Origin: Pseudobdellovibrionaceae bacterium
GTDB lineage: Bacteria; Bdellovibrionota; Bdellovibrionia; Bdellovibrionales; Bdellovibrionaceae
DNA length: 64,000 nt
Assembly: GCA_022843825.1 (NCBI GenBank)
Contig: JALHMX010000016.1
Location: 1-64,000 of the forward strand
Direction of reading: 5' to 3'
Shown here piece after piece: positions 37,473 to 45,647 of this stretch. A program made the position numbers and the translations under genes. Each line of letters starts with the position of its first letter. The stretch's first letter is position 1. The notes under the pieces were generated by a model. That model did not search any database. It was not told the origin of the DNA and saw only the letters and a list, made by a program, of their open reading frames with translations.

Positions 37473-37502
37473 AAAAGGACTGTCACACAGCGGTCCTTTT
37501 TA
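37473..37502 (+). terminator. Putative terminator between the tandem proteases
   Basis: AAAAGGAC TGTCACACAGCG GTCCTTTTTA. Confidence 0.7.
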
Positions 37503-37520
37503 AACAGGCGGGGAAAAATT

Positions 37521-39200
37521 ATGACTTTAAATAAAATAGCAGCAGCATTATTTGTTGTACTCGTAACATCAGTGGCTTTTGCCAAAGATCGCTATGTTGT
37601 GATTTACAAAAGTAAGCAGGGTTTTACAGCAATGAATTCATTCATGAAGTTAGAGTCTGGTAAAAAATTCGGACTTAACAAGTCACTTCCGTATATTAAA
37701 GGGATGGTTTTAAAAAACGTTACCGAACAAGCTGTTGAAAGCTTACGAAAACATCCAGAAGTTTTACTCGTGGAAAAAGAAATTCTTTTTCCTGGGCCAA
37801 AGCCAGTTAATGGCTTTACGTCAAAAAAAATGAAAACAACTTATACTCCAACTACGTTCACAGGCGATATCACCACTTTCAAAGTGGGAGAGCTAACCCC
37901 CTGGGGTATTACGGCTGTTAACGCAGAAGCAGCTTGGATCGCATCACCTGATGCGGGATCCTCGGCCCGCGTGTTGGTCTTAGACTCAGGATTAGACACA
38001 ACACACGCAGCCCTTAGTAGTAATTTTGAAAAAGGTCAAAATTTTTATGATGCTGATACGGCAGGGGAAGGCACCTTCGTAGATAATGTGGGACACGGAA
38101 CGCATGTTGCTGGCACTATAGCAGCTCAATATAATGAGCAAACAGGTTTTGTAGGTGTTGCACCTAACGCTAAAATTCTTATGGGAAAAGTTTGTGAAAC
38201 ATTCTGTAACAGCGTCGGCATAGCTGAAGGTATTAACTGGGGAGTTCAAGAAAAAGTTGATGTTATTAATATGTCTCTTGGCGGCGCAATGACTTCATTG
38301 GGAGTAATGGCTGCGGTGCAGGCGGCAGAGAACGCAGGAGTTTTTATCGCAGCGGCATCGGGAAATGGTGCCGAAGTTGATGCAGACGGTTTTCCTACAA
38401 CGCCTGGAGTTTCTTACCCAGCAGCTCTTCCAACGGTCTTTGCAGTAGGTGCAGTTGATTCACAATTAGTGAGATCGACTTTTTCAAATTGGGGTCCGGA
38501 ATTAGCTATCGTAGCTCCTGGCTCTAGTGTTTACTCCACTATTCCAGTAGGGACTGGCCGAGAGGCCCTATTGAATATGGTCGTAGCTGGCGTAACTACT
38601 CCTTTAAAAGGTACAACATTTTCTGGAGCTTCGGAGATTCTTCAATTAGTCAGTGGAGCAGCAGTTTCAGCGGGGCTTGGTAAACCCGATGACTATGTAG
38701 ATCTAGATGTTACAGGTAAAATTGCGATCATAAGCCGTGGCGAAATTACTTTTAGAGAAAAAGTTTTACATGCGCAGGCCGCAGGAGCAGTAGGCGCTGT
38801 CATTTTTAATAATGTCAGTGGAATGCTAGCTGGAACTTTAGTTCAGCCGGGAGACAGTCCGATTAATTTTCCTGTATTAGCTGTTGAGCAATCTGAAGGA
38901 CTTAAATTAGTAGGTCAACTTGCAGCTGGAGAAGCCATCAACATCGAATTACAAACGTTAGTTACAGATTACGCTGTGTTTGACGGAACCTCAATGGCCA
39001 CGCCGCATGTTGCAGGTGTAGCGGCCTTAGTTATCTCAGCTTATAAAAAGGCTCATGTTGGGGCTTCTATTGCTCCAGCACAGCTTCGTGCTGTATTGAA
39101 AAACACAGCTAAGACGTTAGCCCCTAATATTGATAATCAGTATGGGTCGGGTTTGATACAAGCAGATGCAGCAATAAGTGAGGCTGTAACAGCACCGTAA
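37521..39200 (+). CDS. Secreted S8 subtilisin-like protease, tandem paralog
   Basis: VLVLDSGLDTTHAAL, GHGTHVAGT, GTSMATPHVAG; same propeptide/PA layout as the preceding gene. Confidence 0.95.
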   Translation: MTLNKIAAALFVVLVTSVAFAKDRYVVIYKSKQGFTAMNSFMKLESGKKFGLNKSLPYIKGMVLKNVTEQAVESLRKHPEVLLVEKEILFPGPKPVNGFTSKKMKTTYTPTTFTGDITTFKVGELTPWGITAVNAEAAWIASPDAGSSARVLVLDSGLDTTHAALSSNFEKGQNFYDADTAGEGTFVDNVGHGTHVAGTIAAQYNEQTGFVGVAPNAKILMGKVCETFCNSVGIAEGINWGVQEKVDVINMSLGGAMTSLGVMAAVQAAENAGVFIAAASGNGAEVDADGFPTTPGVSYPAALPTVFAVGAVDSQLVRSTFSNWGPELAIVAPGSSVYSTIPVGTGREALLNMVVAGVTTPLKGTTFSGASEILQLVSGAAVSAGLGKPDDYVDLDVTGKIAIISRGEITFREKVLHAQAAGAVGAVIFNNVSGMLAGTLVQPGDSPINFPVLAVEQSEGLKLVGQLAAGEAINIELQTLVTDYAVFDGTSMATPHVAGVAALVISAYKKAHVGASIAPAQLRAVLKNTAKTLAPNIDNQYGSGLIQADAAISEAVTAP

Positions 39201-39209
39201 AATATTTTA

Positions 39210-39815
39210 TTAGAAGCTTTTTGAAATATGAAAAGACATACTTTGTGAATCGACTTTTTCATAGTATGTCTTAGCATCTTCGTATTGACCGACTGTATTT
39301 AAGTAAACTTCGTTGAATTGATGTATTTCATACTGAGCCAGCAAAGTAACAGTTTGTGTAATATTAAAACCTAGTCCTACTTGATAACCTGGTCCCTTAA
39401 GCTTACTACCGTCAACGGAGTCAGAACCTTTAGCCGTAAGCTCATCATATAATAAATAACCAAGATGAATTTTAAAAAGACTGGCTTTAACTCCTAATTG
39501 AAATGCTCCAGTGACATGGGTGTAGTCGCTTTCAATTTCACCGGCCAGGCTTTCTGTTTTGCCTTTACCTGAAGAGTATGACCCTACAAGACTTATGCTT
39601 GCGCCGCCGAAAGTCTCTAATCCCAATCCTAGTCCAAACACAGGATGATTCATTTTAAGGGTGCTTTCGTTGCCTATAATGTTGTCTTTGAATTTGATGG
39701 TATGGTTCTTATAGCCAATACTTGGCGTTACGCTAAACACTGCTGCGTTTGTTGCGGTAGCTAATGTTGTTAAAGATAATGCGAACACAATTGGCTTTAA
39801 TAAATATTGAAACAT
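39210..39815 (-). CDS. Outer-membrane beta-barrel protein
   Basis: Signal peptide; repeated amphipathic beta strands; C-terminal MSFHISKSF ending in Phe. Confidence 0.7.
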   Translation of the reverse strand: MFQYLLKPIVFALSLTTLATATNAAVFSVTPSIGYKNHTIKFKDNIIGNESTLKMNHPVFGLGLGLETFGGASISLVGSYSSGKGKTESLAGEIESDYTHVTGAFQLGVKASLFKIHLGYLLYDELTAKGSDSVDGSKLKGPGYQVGLGFNITQTVTLLAQYEIHQFNEVYLNTVGQYEDAKTYYEKVDSQSMSFHISKSF

Positions 39816-39914
39816 AATTTTACCTTATCGAATGTCAGAAGTGTTAGGTATCTAAAACTGGAGCAATGAAAAATATTTAGACGTAAGGACCTTGGACTTT
39901 AATCCAGTTGAGCA

Positions 39915-40514
39915 CTAGATGCCAAATCCAACAGCAACAGCATTTTGATACTCGTTTTGTTCCATATCGTTAATATCTTTAAATACGACAGTCGTACCAA
40001 TACTAATTCTTACTGCCTTGCCAAGCTGTATGCCGAAGGCCGCGCCTGCGTAGGGTGAATACTCAATGGGTTTTTCTTCAGTGGTTGTAACGCCGAGATT
40101 TGTAACTTCTTGTGTGGTTTTTTTAGCTTGGCAACCTAAGCGCGTGGACATATTAAATAAATCTGTTAAACGAAACGTCGATCGAATACCGAGTTTAGCT
40201 TTTTCATCAGTGGTTTTAATTTTTTCCGGCGCGATATCATAATCTTTGGTGTCATTACCTTGTGTGTATTCAAGTTCGGCTGAAACAATATCAATTCCGG
40301 CAGTTACTCGAGCTCCGTAAAACATGCGAGTAACAGTGTGAGACTTAGGCGTAGACCTATAAACTGTCTCGTATCCGAAGATAGGCTCTATCCTATAAGT
40401 AATATCTTGTAAGGCTGGAGAGGAAGACCGTCGTTGCGCAAACGATTGGGTTGAAAGGCAGATCATACTGATGATTCCGCAAATAAGAATTTTTTTAAGT
40501 AGATTTTTTAACAT
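39915..40514 (-). CDS. Outer-membrane beta-barrel-like protein
   Basis: Signal peptide …LSTQSFAQ; IEPIFGYETVYRS…YGARVTAGIDIVSAELEY. Confidence 0.62.
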   Translation of the reverse strand: MLKNLLKKILICGIISMICLSTQSFAQRRSSSPALQDITYRIEPIFGYETVYRSTPKSHTVTRMFYGARVTAGIDIVSAELEYTQGNDTKDYDIAPEKIKTTDEKAKLGIRSTFRLTDLFNMSTRLGCQAKKTTQEVTNLGVTTTEEKPIEYSPYAGAAFGIQLGKAVRISIGTTVVFKDINDMEQNEYQNAVAVGFGI

Positions 40515-40589
40515 GTAAACCTCGTTGTGAGTTTATATTTTAGTCTTAGAATATATACGGGTCAATTACCTCAGGGCTAGTCGAGGATA

Positions 40590-41282
40590 TTAAAAGTAAT
40601 AAGTCAGATAAATTTGCGATGCTACACCAGTTAAATCATTTTCATCGCTGGCACTACTGACACGCTGTATTTGGTAACCAAGTTCAGTTTTTAGTGCGAC
40701 AGGAGAGTTATTGATATACCAGGTTAAGAATGCAGAAAGCTTGGCTTGAGTGAGTTGCGCACTACCTCCGGCTTCGAAATTACGATTTCCTAATGAAACT
40801 TGCACGGAAGGACCGAATATCCATTCGCGCGGAGCTCTATTTGGTGTATAGTTATAATCAAAATATCCACCGATTAAATAAGTCGTATTCATTCCAAAAC
40901 CTTTATCATAAATATGAAGTTGCAGGACTGGGCCGAACTCGAACGTCGTGTGATTCCAGCCGTATTTACCATAAAAAGAAAAGTTATTGTCTAAAGTTTT
41001 AGTACCACTTAAAAAACTAAGATCCGAGCCTAAGCTGATAGAGTTGTATCTAGATTTAAAGGCTTGAGAAAAATCAGCATCGAGAGTGAGTTTTTCAGTT
41101 TCTAAGTTGTAGGTTTTTCCCGCCTCTAATGGCAAGGTCGTTTCAATAATAGCTTGCTTGCCACGAATTTTTTTAACTGTGAATGAGGCAAATGAAGATA
41201 AGCTAAATGTTAGGATGGAAGTGATGATAACGAGTTTAGACAAAGGTCTGGCGGCGCTAGAGTTCAATATTGGTTTTTGCAT
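40590..41282 (-). CDS. Outer-membrane beta-barrel-like protein
   Basis: Signal peptide (…SILTFSLSSFA), barrel-like strands ending ASQIYLTYYF. Confidence 0.68.
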   Translation of the reverse strand: MQKPILNSSAARPLSKLVIITSILTFSLSSFASFTVKKIRGKQAIIETTLPLEAGKTYNLETEKLTLDADFSQAFKSRYNSISLGSDLSFLSGTKTLDNNFSFYGKYGWNHTTFEFGPVLQLHIYDKGFGMNTTYLIGGYFDYNYTPNRAPREWIFGPSVQVSLGNRNFEAGGSAQLTQAKLSAFLTWYINNSPVALKTELGYQIQRVSSASDENDLTGVASQIYLTYYF

Positions 41283-41325
41283 GTTTAATTTTGGCGGTAT
41301 ACGCAGCACTTATTCAAGTCTAGAA

Positions 41326-41901
41326 ATGACTTTTATCTCTTTAGAGTCAAAGGCCATTTACCGATGCGAAGGCATGGGAGTTCCTCAGCATAATAAATTC
41401 TTATCAAAAGCAACCATAACTACCATTAAGGCCATTCGTAATGACATTCTAGGTCTTGTCGGAAGTGGTCATTATGCTCAGGCTGTGCAGTCGTTGAAAG
41501 AGTTTCTTGATAGCGACTTTGCATATCCCAACTTTAGATTAAAAGTTGAAAGATACGTTAACCACTGTATTGATTTAATTTTAGCGATTGAAGCGAATAG
41601 AAATTTTTCTAGTTTGGCTTCATTGACCAAGCCCAAGCAGTATGAGCTGCGGGAAAAATTTAAGAAACACTACGACGAGCTATCTACAATATTACACAAA
41701 ATCGAAGTGTCTTACGAGGAGCTGAAAGCTAAAGATGACAAATCCACGAAATATTTTGTTAAAGCAGTTTGGGCGTCTTTACTCATTGTGACCATAAATG
41801 CGTTGCTTCTTGATGTTTTTGCAGGCTTAGCTGAAACGGTTTATAGCGTCGTTGATAATAGTATAAATAAGCTGGCCGAAATCATCAGCCAGTATCTTTA
41901 G
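41326..41901 (+). CDS. Hypothetical protein, helical with C-terminal TM
   Basis: ORF trimmed to internal ATG at 41326 to avoid overlap with the divergent OMP; hydrophobic YFVKAVWASLLIVTINALLLDVFAGL. Confidence 0.55.
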   Translation: MTFISLESKAIYRCEGMGVPQHNKFLSKATITTIKAIRNDILGLVGSGHYAQAVQSLKEFLDSDFAYPNFRLKVERYVNHCIDLILAIEANRNFSSLASLTKPKQYELREKFKKHYDELSTILHKIEVSYEELKAKDDKSTKYFVKAVWASLLIVTINALLLDVFAGLAETVYSVVDNSINKLAEIISQYL

Positions 41902-43091
41902 AAAGTATTGATAATTGCTTTTAAACCGATCGGAAGATGATCAGCTCTCATTTCCACTTTTTTACCGTTAAGATATACGGCAGGCGTACCTTGAACGCCA
42001 GCAGCGATAGCCTCATCGGCCATCTTTTTAATTTCATCGTATGCCGTCTTAGACACAGCACATTGCTCAATCTCTTCGTAGTTCAGATTTAAACTCTGTG
42101 CGATTTCTTGGTTTGTTGATGTCATATCTGATACGCTAATTAAAGACTCTTGGCGATCAAAATACCAATAGCTAACATCCCAACCTTTTTGTGCGATTTT
42201 CTCGGCACAGAAAGACCATGTGGCCATTTTACAACGGCTGCCATCGCCTTTGAACTGAACATGTGGATTACAAGTGCCGTCTAAGGCGAATGATTTAAAG
42301 ATCAATTTCACATCACTTCTATCTTGCATAAAGGATTTAAGTGATTGCGCCGCCACTTTGCAGTGAGGACATTTATAGTCGGCAAACTCAGTGACTGTAA
42401 TAGTTCCTTGAGGATTTTTAACTAGACCTAAGCTAACATCAAAGTTATGAACCGGTGACATTTGCCAAAGATTTATTTTTTCGTTAAGCCCTCGGCGCAT
42501 GTCCGCTAAGCCATACTTATCTTGGATAGTTCCCGATATAAACCATGCAATGAGCAATATAGTAATACCAGCGACCCAAGTGCCCTTGTCGCTAAGGATT
42601 TCTATAGGATGATATTTGGCCGGACTAAAAACGGACCAAACTAAGTATAGATTTACGAACGCGAAAATATAGGTGGCTATGCAGAACGGACAAAGGACTT
42701 TGATTTGGAAAGCAGATATGCCAGCTAGTGCAATTGATGCGAAGGCGGATATAAGAAAAAGGCTGCGAACGAAGCCGTTTTGCGTTTCAGTGGATTCTGA
42801 CCAGTCGAGTTTTTTAAAAAGTAACAAGACCAGCATCACTAAATTAAAACACAATCCTAAGACGGCAATGGGTATACTAAAGAGTTCTGAGTACCGACTG
42901 CTTGCGGCGGCATCACAATTTAAGGTGGAACTGATTGAGCAAAGTCCAGCTTCGTTAGTACCTAACTGAACGGCATAGTGATGGACCGTCAGGTAGATAA
43001 ATAGACCAATACTGATTAAAAGTGAAATAATAAGAAGGTTGGATTTGTTTTTCATATATAACATGATTTTTCGTTTAGGCTCTAAAATCAA
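41898..43091 (-). CDS. VKOR-DsbA fusion (vitamin K epoxide reductase family + thioredoxin domain)
   Basis: VKOR region: CSISSTLNCDAAASSRYSELFSIPIAVLG, KVLCPFCIATY; DsbA-like EFADYKCPHCKVAAQSLK, GVQGTPAVYLNGK. Exact start uncertain. Confidence 0.92.
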   Translation of the reverse strand: MILEPKRKIMLYMKNKSNLLIISLLISIGLFIYLTVHHYAVQLGTNEAGLCSISSTLNCDAAASSRYSELFSIPIAVLGLCFNLVMLVLLLFKKLDWSESTETQNGFVRSLFLISAFASIALAGISAFQIKVLCPFCIATYIFAFVNLYLVWSVFSPAKYHPIEILSDKGTWVAGITILLIAWFISGTIQDKYGLADMRRGLNEKINLWQMSPVHNFDVSLGLVKNPQGTITVTEFADYKCPHCKVAAQSLKSFMQDRSDVKLIFKSFALDGTCNPHVQFKGDGSRCKMATWSFCAEKIAQKGWDVSYWYFDRQESLISVSDMTSTNQEIAQSLNLNYEEIEQCAVSKTAYDEIKKMADEAIAAGVQGTPAVYLNGKKVEMRADHLPIGLKAIINTF

Positions 43092-43189
43092 GATTTGTTT
43101 TTAGCGTCATATGTTTATATGATAAGTTAAGCTTCGATGGTGGTATTTGTAGTGTAATTGAGGAAAAAACAGTAAATAAGGAACAACTT

Positions 43190-44809
43190 GTGGTGAAACA
43201 GCGGGAAAGGCATCTTTCCAACATTCAGTTTGGCTATTATAAAAAAATCAGACAACAGGTTGATCGAGTTTTAGGTTCGGCGCCTCAGGAGCTTAAAAAT
43301 TACACGAAAAAATACGAAAGTGAACTGAAAAAGGCGGCTTACAAGCCCATAAGCTCGAATAGATTTTTTAAGGCAGTAAGTTCGGCTCAAATCCTTTTAG
43401 TCGGAGATTTCCATGCGCAGCCTCAGTCTGCGCGAGCTTTATTAAGAATATGTAGAAAATTAGGGGCCTCACGAATTGTTTTAGCTTTAGAATGTTTTAG
43501 GTCTGCTGATCAAAAGCACATCAATTCATACATTTTAGGCGATCTTTCAGAAACAGATTTTTTAAAGGCGATTGGATGGGAAAAGTATTGGGGTTTTCCT
43601 TGGGAACCCACGCGCACCTTGATAAAATGGGCCTCACACCATTCTGTGCCTGTGTATGGAATAAATCTTTCAGGAAAAAATAAAAAATTGAAGCAACGAG
43701 ATCGGCATTTTTCTCAAGAACTAAGTCGCTTAGTCCAAAGTCATCCAGATAAAGTTATAGTAACACAAATTGGAGATTTTCATTTAGCTGATAAACACCT
43801 ACCTTTGGAATTAAAAAAAAATAATGCTAAGATAAGTGTTCATAGCTTGTTTCAAAGTCCCGATGCTTTGTATTTTAAAAATTTAAAGAGTCGATCCGCT
43901 CAAACAGCAGATTTGAAAAATGTTGATTTTTTCAGTCTCGGTGGAAATCGGTGGGCTTTAATGACCGTTGTTCCTTGGGTAAAGTGGCAGGATTATCTGC
44001 TTTATCTAGAAAGTGGGTGGGATAAGAGCGTTGCAGCTGAGGATGTCAGTGATATAGATATTACTGATCATGTCGATAAATTCGTTCATCTGATGAGTCA
44101 CTCATTAAGAGTAACCATCGATAACACCGATTTAAGCGTCTATCACAGTCAGGATCCTCAAGTCGCTAAAGCCGCGAAAAAACTTGATGGAGCTATCTAT
44201 CGTAAAATAAAAAAAGATCTATCTAATAATATTTCAATGTATATTCCAGAGCTGCAAATGGGTGTTGTTAGTCGTTTAACAGTCAACCACATTTCGCGCG
44301 TAGCGGCGCAGTTTATAATGTTTAAGTTGGGTGCTTATAATAAAACTTTGGTTGATGTTAAAAGTCATTTTTTGAAAATGATTTGGTTGGAAATGTTAAC
44401 ATATTTTATGTCAAAAATTGCGAATCCTAAAAGAAAAACAGACACATTAAGTGATATTCGGAACACCTTAAGTAATGCGGAGTTTGAAGATAGTGGTCGG
44501 CAAACATTGGCTTTGGCGCTAGAGCAAAAAATGAGAGAAATTCAGTATATTAACTCCGGCGATGTATCCATAGCTCAATCTCGCAAATCTAAGTTTCAGA
44601 ATTATACCGTGGCCAGTGGAATACTCGGTGGGGTTTTGGGAGAAAAAGTTTTTCATGCCTTTAACAAAAAACTTATACGTTTTCCGGCAGCTCAAAATTT
44701 TCTATTTAAAGACTTAAATGAAAAAAATTTCGAAGCTGTTTACTACGATGCTATTGAGGTTATAGATTCGTGGCCACTTCCTTTTCAAAGCAAGTACGAT
44801 CAGTTTTAA
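43190..44809 (+). CDS. ChaN/Tiki-superfamily protein
   Basis: ILLVGDFHAQPQSARALLRICRKLGASRIVLALECF; WASHHSVPVYGINL; VTQIGDFHLADKHLP; GTG start. Confidence 0.72.
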   Translation: MVKQRERHLSNIQFGYYKKIRQQVDRVLGSAPQELKNYTKKYESELKKAAYKPISSNRFFKAVSSAQILLVGDFHAQPQSARALLRICRKLGASRIVLALECFRSADQKHINSYILGDLSETDFLKAIGWEKYWGFPWEPTRTLIKWASHHSVPVYGINLSGKNKKLKQRDRHFSQELSRLVQSHPDKVIVTQIGDFHLADKHLPLELKKNNAKISVHSLFQSPDALYFKNLKSRSAQTADLKNVDFFSLGGNRWALMTVVPWVKWQDYLLYLESGWDKSVAAEDVSDIDITDHVDKFVHLMSHSLRVTIDNTDLSVYHSQDPQVAKAAKKLDGAIYRKIKKDLSNNISMYIPELQMGVVSRLTVNHISRVAAQFIMFKLGAYNKTLVDVKSHFLKMIWLEMLTYFMSKIANPKRKTDTLSDIRNTLSNAEFEDSGRQTLALALEQKMREIQYINSGDVSIAQSRKSKFQNYTVASGILGGVLGEKVFHAFNKKLIRFPAAQNFLFKDLNEKNFEAVYYDAIEVIDSWPLPFQSKYDQF

Positions 44810-44832
44810 GGCTGCAAAGTCAGCCTTTTTTA
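44808..44832 (+). terminator. Rho-independent terminator
   Basis: AAGGCTGCAAAGTCAGCCTTTTTT. Confidence 0.75.
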
Positions 44833-44842
44833 ATAGTCATAT

Positions 44843-45388
44843 TTATGCTGAGCTAGGCTTATGTTTTCTGTAGGCGTAGTTTTCTTTTCTTGGCGTATAC
44901 GGAGTAAACCCTAATGCTTCTAAAGTATTTTGTAAGAGATAGCTTATCGCTGTCTTATAGTCCTTCCCCCAATGCAGCAGTCTTGAAAACGGCCTATACT
45001 CCCAGAAGGCTTGTCCTTTATAAGGAGTTTTATACCCCTCGCCCCGTTTATGATTATCAGAAATAGAGTCTAAGGCCAGATGAAGTAAAAAATCTTTAAA
45101 GCTCATGTGGTTCATCATAAACGATGCAATTTTTCCGGAGATAATCGAGATAAAACACTTATACGCATATTTAGAAGGAACTTTTATAATCAAATGGATG
45201 TGATTAGACTGAATGGCTTTGCGGTAAATTCGTATTCCGTACTTGGAAGCGGTTTTGCTCAATATAGATTCTATATTTTTGTGATTTTTTACAGTCCTGA
45301 ATGATCTGCGACCACCAGCAAACTGAGATCTTAACACGAAGTGAATTGGTTCTTTGGTGTTAATGGGGCGAGGGGGCCTAAGCCACAC
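44843..45388 (-). mobile_element. REP-associated tyrosine transposase (RAYT)/IS200-like Y1 transposase family CDS
   Basis: HUH motif AIQSNHIHLIIKVPSK; flanking FVLRSQFAGGRRSF and SYLLQNTLEALGF as in TnpA-REP proteins; no flanking IS ends identified. Confidence 0.8.
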
Positions 45389-45583
45389 TACGAAGTCAGA
45401 AAAAAACGCAGATCGGAGCGTGGTCGTTGTTAAAACTAAGTCAAAGAGTTATTAAAGCGAAGACCCTAAGTCAGATTTCGGTTAAGAAGATATAAGTAAA
45501 AAACTATTTTTTAAGCATAAGCTGGACTATGGTCTATTGCGATTTTATGTATCGGTAAACTAGTCTTGAGAGTTCTTACAAGT

Positions 45584-45613
45584 TTGACATAAAATTCACC
45601 TATGCAATAAAGA
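45584..45613 (+). promoter_or_regulatory. Candidate sigma70-like promoter for the UDG-like lipoprotein gene
   Basis: TTGACA, 18-nt spacer, TAAAGA; followed by AAGGAGA SD before ATG. Confidence 0.45.
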
Positions 45614-45647
45614 TTCATAGTTTTTAAAATCACTGCAAGGAGAATGA

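Noticed and set aside
41158-41325. N-terminal extension of the 41158-41901 ORF
   Set aside because: Overlaps the signal peptide-coding region of the divergent OMP gene; internal ATG at 41326 is more sensible
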